Of a DNA stretch of 5,634 nucleotides, positions 1-5,216 are shown one piece after another; position 1 is the first letter of the stretch, and each line of letters begins with the position of its first letter. The position numbers and the translations under genes are program-made. Source of the DNA: JBOGFC01 sp050742155. GTDB lineage: Bacteria > Actinomycetota > Acidimicrobiia > Spongiisociales > JALYHC01. The notes below the pieces were generated by a model, which was given only the letters and a program-made list of their open reading frames with translations, was not told the DNA's origin and did not search any database. The DNA lies in NCBI GenBank assembly GCA_050742155.1, contig JBOGFC010000113.1, positions 1 to 5,634 on the forward strand, written 5' to 3'.

Positions 1-480
1 GGGCTGCAACGAGGCCACCTGCCAGGCGTTGATCGCGTAATAGGAGATGCCCGACAACCCCACTCTTCCGTTGCTCCACGGCTGGCTGGCGGCCCACTCG
101 ATGCACTCGTAGAGGTCCCGAGTCTCCCGCGGGGAGAGGGGGCAGAGCCTTCCGGGGGAGCGTCCGGCGCCTCGCGAGTCCACCCGCAGGCACACGTACC
201 CTTCCGGCACCCACCTCTCGGGATCGGGCAACTCCCAGCTCTGGTGGGCGGCGGTGGAGCCCTCCAGCACCTCCGGGTGGTCCCTGGTCAGTCGCCCCCA
301 CTGGTCGGGGTAGCCCTCCTGGAAGGCGAGACCCTTGCCGTAGGGGCCCATCGTCAGGATCACCGGATAGGTCCCCTCCAGCGAGGACCGGAACACGTCG
401 GCCCGCAGCACCAGGCCATCGTCCATCGGGATCGGCACGTCCCGGTCGATCTCCATGCCGCCCGACGAGGGGTCGGTCAT
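1..480 (-). CDS. CocE/NonD-family serine hydrolase, N-terminal part (runs off the left edge)
   Basis: The 160 visible codons are open with no stop and run off the window, so the C-terminus is missing. The fold is the alpha/beta hydrolase of the CocE/NonD group (Pfam X-Pro dipeptidyl-peptidase S15 type), whose members cleave esters, acyl bonds or X-Pro peptides. Seen: an N-terminal strand motif (VPIPMDDGLVLRADVFR, residues 15-31), an early PVILTMGPYGKG (39-50), the region EGYVCLRVDSRGAGRSPG (93-110), ending in the family's RG-G-S-G motif, and the nucleophile elbow GLSGISYYAINAWQ (141-154) with the predicted catalytic Ser at 146. The catalytic Asp and His and the C-terminal jelly-roll domain would lie outside the window. 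ATG at 480 was chosen as the first in-frame ATG; an ATG at 456 (residue 9) is possible, and neither has a clear ribosome site. It is divergent from the plus-strand operon. The family is confident; the substrate is unknown. Confidence 0.88.
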   Translation of the reverse strand, partial: MTDPSSGGMEIDRDVPIPMDDGLVLRADVFRSSLEGTYPVILTMGPYGKGLAFQEGYPDQWGRLTRDHPEVLEGSTAAHQSWELPDPERWVPEGYVCLRVDSRGAGRSPGRLCPLSPRETRDLYECIEWAASQPWSNGRVGLSGISYYAINAWQVASLQP

Positions 481-509
481 CGGCCGAGGCCCGACGCCTG
501 CCCAGAGAG

Positions 510-528
510 CGGCCGGCCCCCCCGGCCG
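510..528. repeat. GC-only inverted repeat in the divergent spacer
   Basis: CGGCCGG (510-516) and CCGGCCG (522-528) are perfect inverted copies around a five-base CCCCC loop. The repeat lies 30 bases upstream of the minus-strand hydrolase start, so it would be in that gene's 5' leader if transcription starts near the AT island at 559-566. A further run of tandem CCGG units occurs at 579-594. In DNA this GC-rich, such palindromes arise easily, so a function is not established. Confidence 0.4.
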
Positions 529-544
529 GCGGCGCCGGTAGCGT

Positions 545-566
545 GGTGCATCGTGGGCAATATACC
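545..566. promoter_or_regulatory. AT island with imperfect dyad, candidate promoter/operator of the divergent genes
   Basis: This is the only AT-rich spot in the 131-base spacer between the divergent hydrolase and the operon. On the minus strand, bases 564-559 read TATATT (five of six matches to the TATAAT -10 box), about 78 bases before the hydrolase ATG. On the plus strand TATACC at 561-566 would sit about 45 bases before the cyclase ATG. No convincing -35 box is visible for either direction. An imperfect dyad, GGTGCAT (545-551) and ATATACC (560-566), matches in five of seven paired positions with an eight-base spacer and could be a repressor site. All of this is weak pattern evidence. Confidence 0.3.
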
Positions 567-599
567 GAGCCCTTCTTCCGGCCGGCCGGCCGCGGTGGT

Positions 600-606
600 A
601 AGGGAG
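600..606 (+). promoter_or_regulatory. Ribosome binding site of the cyclase-family gene
   Basis: AAGGGAG lies five bases before ATG 612. It decides the start against an in-frame GTG at 543, which would add 23 unconserved residues and has no such site. Confidence 0.75.
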
Positions 607-611
607 CACGC

Positions 612-1280
612 ATGAGCGGCCGGATCGTCGACCTGAGCGTCGAGGTCAACACCGACACCAAGGGCCCGCCCTCGACCGACCTGCGTGTGGAGCTGACCCG
701 CTACAACCGGGGGCCCGGGTTCTGGCAGGTCACCGCGGTCGCCCAGAGCCTGCACACCGGCAGCCACATCGACGCGCCCTTGCACTGCTTCGAAGACGGG
801 GCGACCACGGCCGATATCCCGCTCGACCGAGTGATCGGTGAAGCGGTGATCGTCGACTGCACCCCCGTCTCGACCGGCGAGCCGGTCGACGCCGGGCTCC
901 TCGAGCGCCGGGGCGGGGACGTCGGGCCGGGTGACATCGTCCTCCTCGCCACCGGCTGGAGCGACTACGCCTGGGGGCGATTTCCGGAGTACTTCATCGA
1001 CTCCCCCTATCTCACCGAGGAGGCGGCTCGCTGGCTGGCAGAGCGCCGCCCGGCCGCGGTGGGCTTCGACTTCTTCGAGGAGTACTGTGCCCGCCTGCCC
1101 GACTTCACCTCCGAGGACTTCGTGTGCCATCGCATTCTGCTGGGCGCCGGGATCCCGCTGCTCGAGCAGCTCACCAACCTGGCGGCCGTCGGGCGGGCGC
1201 GGTTCGAGTTCTCGGCGCCCTTCTACCGGATCGAGGGGTGCGACGGAGCCCCCGCCCGGTTCTTCGCACGCCTGCCTTGA
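612..1280 (+). CDS. Cyclase-family metal-dependent hydrolase (kynurenine formamidase-like)
   Basis: The 222-residue protein belongs to the putative cyclase family (Pfam Cyclase, PF04199), which includes kynurenine formamidase KynB and isatin hydrolase. These enzymes use divalent metal to hydrolyse amide or formamide bonds. Seen: the signature HTGSHIDAPLH at residues 48-58, giving predicted metal ligands His48, His52, Asp54 and His58, and the distal motif HRILLGAGIPLLEQLTNL, with the conserved His173 and Glu185. Length is typical for the family (about 210-260). The start is ATG 612, preceded by AAGGGAG. The family often has Thr at residue 51, where this protein has Ser. There is no signal peptide, so it is cytoplasmic. 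It is first of four co-directional genes and its TGA overlaps the next start by four bases. KynB itself is doubtful, since no other tryptophan-degradation gene is visible. The amidohydrolase next door suggests another cyclic amide or ureide as substrate, which is inference. Confidence 0.92.
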   Translation: MSGRIVDLSVEVNTDTKGPPSTDLRVELTRYNRGPGFWQVTAVAQSLHTGSHIDAPLHCFEDGATTADIPLDRVIGEAVIVDCTPVSTGEPVDAGLLERRGGDVGPGDIVLLATGWSDYAWGRFPEYFIDSPYLTEEAARWLAERRPAAVGFDFFEEYCARLPDFTSEDFVCHRILLGAGIPLLEQLTNLAAVGRARFEFSAPFYRIEGCDGAPARFFARLP

Positions 1281-2671
1281 CCGCCGCCTTCGACCTGGCC
1301 ATCGAGGGGGGCACGGTCGTTCACGCCTCCGGGCGCCGGCGGGAACACCTGTACATCCGCGGGGGCCGGCTGGCCCACCTGGGGGCGGAGGAGCGGTCCG
1401 CCCGGGAGGTGGTGGATGCCGGGGGACTCTATGTGCTGCCGGGGATGGTCGACACCCACGTCCACCTGATGGACCCGGGCGACCCGGAGCGGGAGGATTT
1501 CCCCACCGGGACGGCGGCCGCCGCCGCCCGCGGGGTGACCACCATCGTGGAGCACACCCACGGGCATCCGGTCCGGGAGGTCGCCGACCTGGAGCAGAAG
1601 CGGCGTCATCTGGAGGGCCGTTCCCGGGTCGACTATGGCCTGGCGGCTCATGCCTGGCCGGACCGCATCTCGGAAGTCCCTGTCCTGTGGGAGGCCGGCA
1701 TCACGTTCTTCAAGATCTTCACCTGCACCACCCACGGGGTGCCGGGGTTCGACACCGCCCAGCTGCGGACGGCCTTCGAGGCGATCGCCGGCGTGGGTGG
1801 CTCCTGTCTGGTCCATTGCGAGGACGAGACCCTCACCACTGAGGCCGAGCGGCGCCTGCGAGCCGCCGGCCGCCGGGACGGAGGCGTGGTGATCGAGTGG
1901 CGCTCCCGGGAGGCCGAGTCGGCGGCGGTGGCGGTCGTCCTGGGGCTGGCCGGCGACACGGGGGTGCGGGCGACCATCGCCCACGTCAGCCATCCGGAGG
2001 TGGCCCACATGGTGGCCGGGGCGCAGGCCCAGGGCGCCGACGTGGCCGCCGAGGCCTGTCCGCAGTACTTCCTGCTGCGGGAGCAGGAGGTGCTCATCCA
2101 GGGGGGCTTGCGAAAGTTCACGCCGCCCGCCCGGGCCAGGAGCGAGGCCGACGAGGAGCAGATGTGGGATCTCCTCCGCTCGGGGGTCTTCGGCCACGTA
2201 TCGAGCGATCACGCCCCCTCCACCCTCGCTCAGAAGACGGAGGGCAGCATCTGGGACGTCCACTTCGGAGTGCCGGGTCTGGACACCACGCTCCCTCTCC
2301 TGCTCGACAGCGCTCTGGGAGGGAAGATCTCGCTGGAGGACCTGGTGCGGACGTACTCGACCGGACCGGCCCGGCGGTACGGGTTCTATCCTCGCAAGGG
2401 AAGGTTGGCGGAGGGATCGGACGCCGACCTGGTGCTCGTGGATCCCTCCGGACACTGGGACATCCACCACGACGAGGTGATCTCCAAGGCAGGCTGGACG
2501 CCCTACGCGGGACGACGGGTTCGGGGCCGCATCGTGGCCGCCTACCTACGGGGGCGGCGGATCGCCGAGCAGGGTGAGCCCTCCGACGAGCTCAACGGCC
2601 GATTCCTGCCCGGCCCGGGGGCGGGCCCCCGCGCCCGGCCCGGCTCACTTGACGCCGATGCAGCCGGATAG
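1277..2671 (+). CDS. Dihydropyrimidinase/allantoinase/dihydroorotase-type amidohydrolase
   Basis: A 464-residue cyclic amidohydrolase (TIM-barrel, binuclear metal) from the TTG start at 1277. The full expected ligand set is visible: His61 and His63 (DTHVH), carbamylated-lysine candidate Lys146 (FFKIF), His180 (VHCED), His236 (AHVSH) and Asp311 (SSDHAP). KFTPPAR (280-286) and C-terminal GSDADLVLVDP plus a late PYAGRRVRGR loop complete the family pattern, and the length matches (about 450-480). Cytoplasmic. The start is uncertain. TTG at 1277 overlaps the upstream TGA (TTGA), has no clear Shine-Dalgarno and would rely on coupling, but it puts FDLAIEGGTVV at the N-terminus as relatives have. GTG at 1238 is the main alternative. 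The enzyme hydrolyses a cyclic imide, ureide or lactam; hydantoin, dihydropyrimidine, allantoin and dihydroorotate cannot be separated by eye. Odd: a histidine-rich HTHGHP stretch at 93-98 where allantoinases and dihydroorotases usually have a Met-Pro/Asn substrate-site segment. The extreme C-terminus is Pro/Gly/Ala-rich and probably disordered. Confidence 0.93.
   Translation: MTAAFDLAIEGGTVVHASGRRREHLYIRGGRLAHLGAEERSAREVVDAGGLYVLPGMVDTHVHLMDPGDPEREDFPTGTAAAAARGVTTIVEHTHGHPVREVADLEQKRRHLEGRSRVDYGLAAHAWPDRISEVPVLWEAGITFFKIFTCTTHGVPGFDTAQLRTAFEAIAGVGGSCLVHCEDETLTTEAERRLRAAGRRDGGVVIEWRSREAESAAVAVVLGLAGDTGVRATIAHVSHPEVAHMVAGAQAQGADVAAEACPQYFLLREQEVLIQGGLRKFTPPARARSEADEEQMWDLLRSGVFGHVSSDHAPSTLAQKTEGSIWDVHFGVPGLDTTLPLLLDSALGGKISLEDLVRTYSTGPARRYGFYPRKGRLAEGSDADLVLVDPSGHWDIHHDEVISKAGWTPYAGRRVRGRIVAAYLRGRRIAEQGEPSDELNGRFLPGPGAGPRARPGSLDADAAG
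2616..2631. repeat. GC palindrome at the 3' end of the amidohydrolase gene
   Basis: CGGGGGC (2616-2622) and GCCCCCG (2625-2631) are perfect inverted copies separated by GG. They lie inside the last codons of the amidohydrolase, which encode the low-complexity Pro/Gly/Arg tail. There is no following T-run, so this is not a typical intrinsic terminator. It could stall RNA polymerase or protect mRNA ends, or simply reflect base composition. Confidence 0.35.
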
Positions 2672-2726
2672 GACAATCGTTTGCAGGTCGAACTGTGGGC
2701 GGCGAAGACCAGGGCACCGCCGATGG

Positions 2727-2732
2727 AAGGGA
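2727..2732 (+). promoter_or_regulatory. Ribosome binding site favouring GTG 2738
   Basis: AAGGGA lies five bases upstream of GTG 2738, the best-placed ribosome site among three possible starts of the dehydrogenase gene. TTG 2681 has a weaker AGGA seven bases upstream (2670-2673), and ATG 2723 has only a distant AGGG. Confidence 0.6.
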
Positions 2733-2737
2733 CGGTC

Positions 2738-3694
2738 GTGACCACATCGGATCTCAAGAGCCAGGGGGTGGGCTGGATCGGGACCGGCCGGATGGGCTTC
2801 GCCCTCTGTGAGCGCCTTCTCGGCGCCGGGTGCGATCTGTGGGTCTACAACCGGACCAGGTCCAAGGCGGCGCCGCTGGCCGGGCAGGGAGCCCGGGTGG
2901 TGGACTCGCCGGCGGAGATGGCCGAGCGGGATATCGTCTTCACGATGGTGTCCGGCCCCAAGGCGTTCCTCGAGGTGATGGTGGGGGAGGAGGGGGTGCT
3001 CTCCGCCAACCAACGGGCCCCGGCGGTGATCGTCGATTCATCCACCATCTCCGCCGAGGCGTCCGAGCAGGTCCGGGCCGAGGCCGAGAAGCTGGGAGCG
3101 GCCGTGCTGGCGGCCCCGGTGAGCGGGAACCCCAAGGTGGTGGCCTCCGGGAAGCTGACGGTGGTCGTCTCCGGCCCCCGCCCGGCTTACGAGAGAGCCA
3201 AGCCCTACCTGGAGCTCTACGGCGCAGGGGTCACCTACGTCGGGGAGGGGGAGCTGGCCCGGCTGGTCAAGATCTGCCACAACCTCCTGCTGGGTGTGGT
3301 GACCCAGTCCCTGGCCGAGGTGACGGTGCTGGCGGAACGGTACGGAGTGAGTAGGGCCGACTTCCTCGAGTTCATCAACGGCTCGGTGATGGGATCGGTG
3401 TTCACCCGGTACAAGACTCCGGCCTTCGTCAACCTCGACTTCACCCCGACCTTCACCGGGCATCTCCTGCGCAAGGACTTCGAGCTGGGCCTGGCTATGG
3501 GCCGTGAGCAGGACGTGCCGCTGCCCACGGCCGCCTTGGTCCACCAGATGGTGGTCAACCTGATCGGGCTGGGCCTCGGGGACGTCGACTTCGCCGCCCT
3601 GCTGGAGCAGGAGGCCCGGGGGGCCGGCCTGGAGCTGCGGAGCGAGGACCGGCAGGTCTCGGACGGGCTGGAGCCACAAGGAGGTGGATCGTGA
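2738..3694 (+). CDS. NAD(P)-binding beta-hydroxyacid dehydrogenase (3-hydroxyisobutyrate dehydrogenase family)
   Basis: A 318-residue two-domain dehydrogenase (PF03446 then PF14833). Family members oxidise 3-hydroxyacids such as 3-hydroxyisobutyrate to semialdehydes, or reduce tartronate semialdehyde or succinate semialdehyde. Seen: the Rossmann loop GWIGTGRMG (12-20), YNRTRSK after strand two (37-43), DSSTIS (100-105), and the all-helical part opening with LVKICHNLLLG, which gives catalytic Lys178 and Asn182. NRT in place of an acidic residue at the end of strand two points to NADP(H), by family knowledge. Odd: the usual DAPVSGG loop reads AAPVSGNPKVVASG (125-138), lacking the Asp and the second Gly, so it is a divergent subfamily. 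GTG 2738 is chosen for its ribosome site and because the fold begins eight residues later; ATG 2723 or TTG 2681 would add 5 or 19 residues. The stop overlaps the aldehyde dehydrogenase start (GTGA), indicating coupled expression and a shared pathway. The exact hydroxyacid is unknown. Confidence 0.92.
   Translation: MTTSDLKSQGVGWIGTGRMGFALCERLLGAGCDLWVYNRTRSKAAPLAGQGARVVDSPAEMAERDIVFTMVSGPKAFLEVMVGEEGVLSANQRAPAVIVDSSTISAEASEQVRAEAEKLGAAVLAAPVSGNPKVVASGKLTVVVSGPRPAYERAKPYLELYGAGVTYVGEGELARLVKICHNLLLGVVTQSLAEVTVLAERYGVSRADFLEFINGSVMGSVFTRYKTPAFVNLDFTPTFTGHLLRKDFELGLAMGREQDVPLPTAALVHQMVVNLIGLGLGDVDFAALLEQEARGAGLELRSEDRQVSDGLEPQGGGS
3678..3686 (+). promoter_or_regulatory. Full-length Shine-Dalgarno of the aldehyde dehydrogenase gene
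   Basis: AAGGAGGTG is a full match to the anti-Shine-Dalgarno end of 16S rRNA, four bases before GTG 3691. It lies inside the last codons of the upstream gene and is the strongest ribosome site in the window, fixing the GTG start despite the overlap. Confidence 0.85.
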
Positions 3695-5148
3695 GCTTGC
3701 TCGACGAGCTGCTCGAGAACGGTAGAACCGGCCTGTACGTCGAGGGGAAATGGCGTCCGGCCTCGGATGGACGCACCATCGAGGTGCGCGACCCGGCCGA
3801 CGGTGAGGTGATCGCCGAGGTGGCCAGCGCCTCGGTGGAGGACGGGCTCGAGGCGGTCCGGGCGGCCTCGGAGGCGGCCCAGGCCTGGAGGGAGACCGCC
3901 CCCCGGCAGCGGGGCGAGCTGTTGCGGGGGGCCTTCGAGCTGATGCGCCAGCGCTCCGAGGCCTTCGCCGAGCTGATCGTGCGGGAGAACGGCAAGGCGC
4001 TGGGCGACGCTCGGGGCGAGGTGCTCTACGCGGCCGAGTTCTTCCGCTGGTATTCGGAGGAGGCGGTCCGCAACCTGGGCTCCATCCAGACGGCCCCGGC
4101 CGGCGACAAGCGTATCCTGGTCATTCACCAGCCGGTGGGGGTGTCGGTGCTGGTGACGCCCTGGAACTTCCCCGCCGCCATGGCCACCCGCAAGATCGGC
4201 CCGGCCCTCGCCGCTGGCTGCACGATGGTGCTCAAGCCGGCTTCGGAGACCCCTCTCACCGCCCTGGCCATCGGGGCCCTGCTGGAGGAGGTGGGGGTCC
4301 CATCCGGGGTCGTCAACGTCCTCCCCTCGGATCGGTCGTCGGAGGTGGTCGGTGCCATGCTGCACGACCCCCGGCTGCGCAAGCTGTCGTTCACCGGCTC
4401 GACCGAGGTCGGCCGGAAGCTGCTGGCCGAGGCGGCCGAGCGGGTGGTCAACTGCTCGATGGAGCTGGGCGGCAACGCCCCCTTCCTGGTGTTCGCCGAC
4501 GCCGACCTCGACACGGCGGTCGACGCCGCCATGATCGCCAAGATGCGCAACGGCGGCCAGGCGTGCACCGCGGCCAACCGCTTCTTCGTCGAGCGGGGGA
4601 TCGCCGGCCAGTTCACGGAACGGCTGGCGAAGGCCATGGAGGCGGTCAAGGTGGGGCCCGGCCTGGAGCCGGGAGTGGAGCTGGGCCCGCTCATCAACGA
4701 AGCGGGCCGCACCAAGGTATCCGAGCTGGTGGGGGCGGCGGTCGGATCGGGAGCCACCCCGGTCACCGGTGGCGAGCCCCCCGACCGGCCCGGCTACTTC
4801 TACCTGCCCACCGTGCTGGCCGACGTGCCGGCCGGCGCCGAGATCCTCGAGACCGAGATCTTCGGACCGGTTGCTCCCCTGGTCACCTTCGAGACCGAGG
4901 ACGAGGCCATCGCGCTGGCCAACCGCGTGGAGCACGGGTTGGTGGCCTACCTGTGCACCGGCGACCTGGCCCGGGGCCTGCGGGTCTCGGAGGCGCTCGA
5001 GGCCGGGATGGTGGGACTCAATCGGGGGCTGGTGTCCGACCCGGCCGCTCCCTTCGGCGGGGTCAAGCAGAGCGGCATCGGCCGGGAAGGCGGCCACGAG
5101 GGCCTGCTGGAGTTCCTGGAGAGCAAGTACGTGGCCACCTCCTGGTGA
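3691..5148 (+). CDS. NAD(P)-dependent aldehyde dehydrogenase, succinate-semialdehyde dehydrogenase type
   Basis: A full-length 485-residue aldehyde dehydrogenase (PF00171; GabD is of similar size) that oxidises an aldehyde to an acid in the cytoplasm. Seen: PWNFP with Asn159, Lys182 in LKPASETP, SFTGSTEVG (233-241), the general-base Glu258 in MELGGN, the catalytic Cys292 in NGGQACTAANR, EIFGP (389-393), and the C-terminal QSGIGREGG motif. Arg167 (MATRK) and Arg286 (KMRNGG) align with the two arginines that hold the substrate carboxylate in human succinate-semialdehyde dehydrogenase, favouring a semialdehyde that carries a carboxylate. Ser185 sits where NAD-specific enzymes have Glu, as in NADP-using GabD, so NADP+ is likely (inference). 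The second, redox-switch cysteine of many homologues (C-x-C) is absent: the residue two after Cys292 is Ala. GTG 3691 is fixed by its ribosome site and overlaps the dehydrogenase stop by four bases. It is the last gene of the operon. Succinate, malonate, glutarate or a branched semialdehyde are all possible substrates. Confidence 0.95.
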   Translation: MSLLDELLENGRTGLYVEGKWRPASDGRTIEVRDPADGEVIAEVASASVEDGLEAVRAASEAAQAWRETAPRQRGELLRGAFELMRQRSEAFAELIVRENGKALGDARGEVLYAAEFFRWYSEEAVRNLGSIQTAPAGDKRILVIHQPVGVSVLVTPWNFPAAMATRKIGPALAAGCTMVLKPASETPLTALAIGALLEEVGVPSGVVNVLPSDRSSEVVGAMLHDPRLRKLSFTGSTEVGRKLLAEAAERVVNCSMELGGNAPFLVFADADLDTAVDAAMIAKMRNGGQACTAANRFFVERGIAGQFTERLAKAMEAVKVGPGLEPGVELGPLINEAGRTKVSELVGAAVGSGATPVTGGEPPDRPGYFYLPTVLADVPAGAEILETEIFGPVAPLVTFETEDEAIALANRVEHGLVAYLCTGDLARGLRVSEALEAGMVGLNRGLVSDPAAPFGGVKQSGIGREGGHEGLLEFLESKYVATSW

Positions 5149-5161
5149 CCCCTCAAACCCA

Positions 5162-5216
5162 GGGTTGTAGCCCACCAGAACGGTGGGTAACTGCCCAAAG
5201 TTTGCGGTTTCAACCC
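5162..5216. terminator. Branched inverted-repeat structure between convergent genes, possible bidirectional terminator
   Basis: Three nested or adjacent stems fill most of the 61-base convergent spacer. An outer stem pairs GGGTTG (5162-5167) with CAACCC (5211-5216). Inside it lie CCCACC/GGTGGG (5171-5176 with 5182-5187, five-base loop) and ACTGC/GCGGT (5190-5194 with 5204-5208, one G-T pair). The right edge overlaps the stop codon of the minus-strand oxidoreductase. No T-run follows on either strand, so it is not a canonical intrinsic terminator, but its position downstream of two converging genes suits transcription termination or mRNA 3'-end protection. Confidence 0.45.

Noticed and set aside
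543..611. A 23-residue N-terminal extension of the cyclase from GTG 543.
   Set aside because: It has no ribosome site, crosses the GC-repeat spacer and is not protein-like; ATG 612 has AAGGGAG at ideal distance.
477..1130. A 217-residue minus-strand frame opposite the cyclase gene.
   Set aside because: It is antisense to the metal-binding signature of the cyclase and shows no domain of its own; the real minus-strand gene starts at 480 in another frame.
612..1280. Naming the cyclase-family gene kynB (arylformamidase).
   Set aside because: The family signature is shared by many hydrolases, and no kynurenine or tryptophan pathway gene is visible next to it.
1223..2470. A 415-residue open frame on the minus strand, opposite the amidohydrolase.
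   Set aside because: It has low-complexity composition and no motifs, and the plus strand here encodes all metal ligands of a cyclic amidohydrolase.
2681..2709. A possible internal promoter with TTGCAG as a -35 box in the gap before the dehydrogenase.
   Set aside because: The position 17 bases downstream reads GAAGAC, which does not resemble a -10 box.
3235..5175. A 646-residue open frame on the minus strand, opposite the aldehyde dehydrogenase and part of the hydroxyacid dehydrogenase.
   Set aside because: Its translation is rich in Gly, Arg, His, Pro and Leu with no recognisable domain, and it lies entirely antisense to two genes with complete catalytic motifs. Long antisense frames are expected at this GC content.
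5162..5216. A degenerate tRNA, suggested by a GGTTTCAACCC-like segment and cloverleaf-like stems.
   Set aside because: At 55 bases it is too short, lacks an acceptor stem with a proper T-arm and anticodon arm, and overlaps a stop codon.
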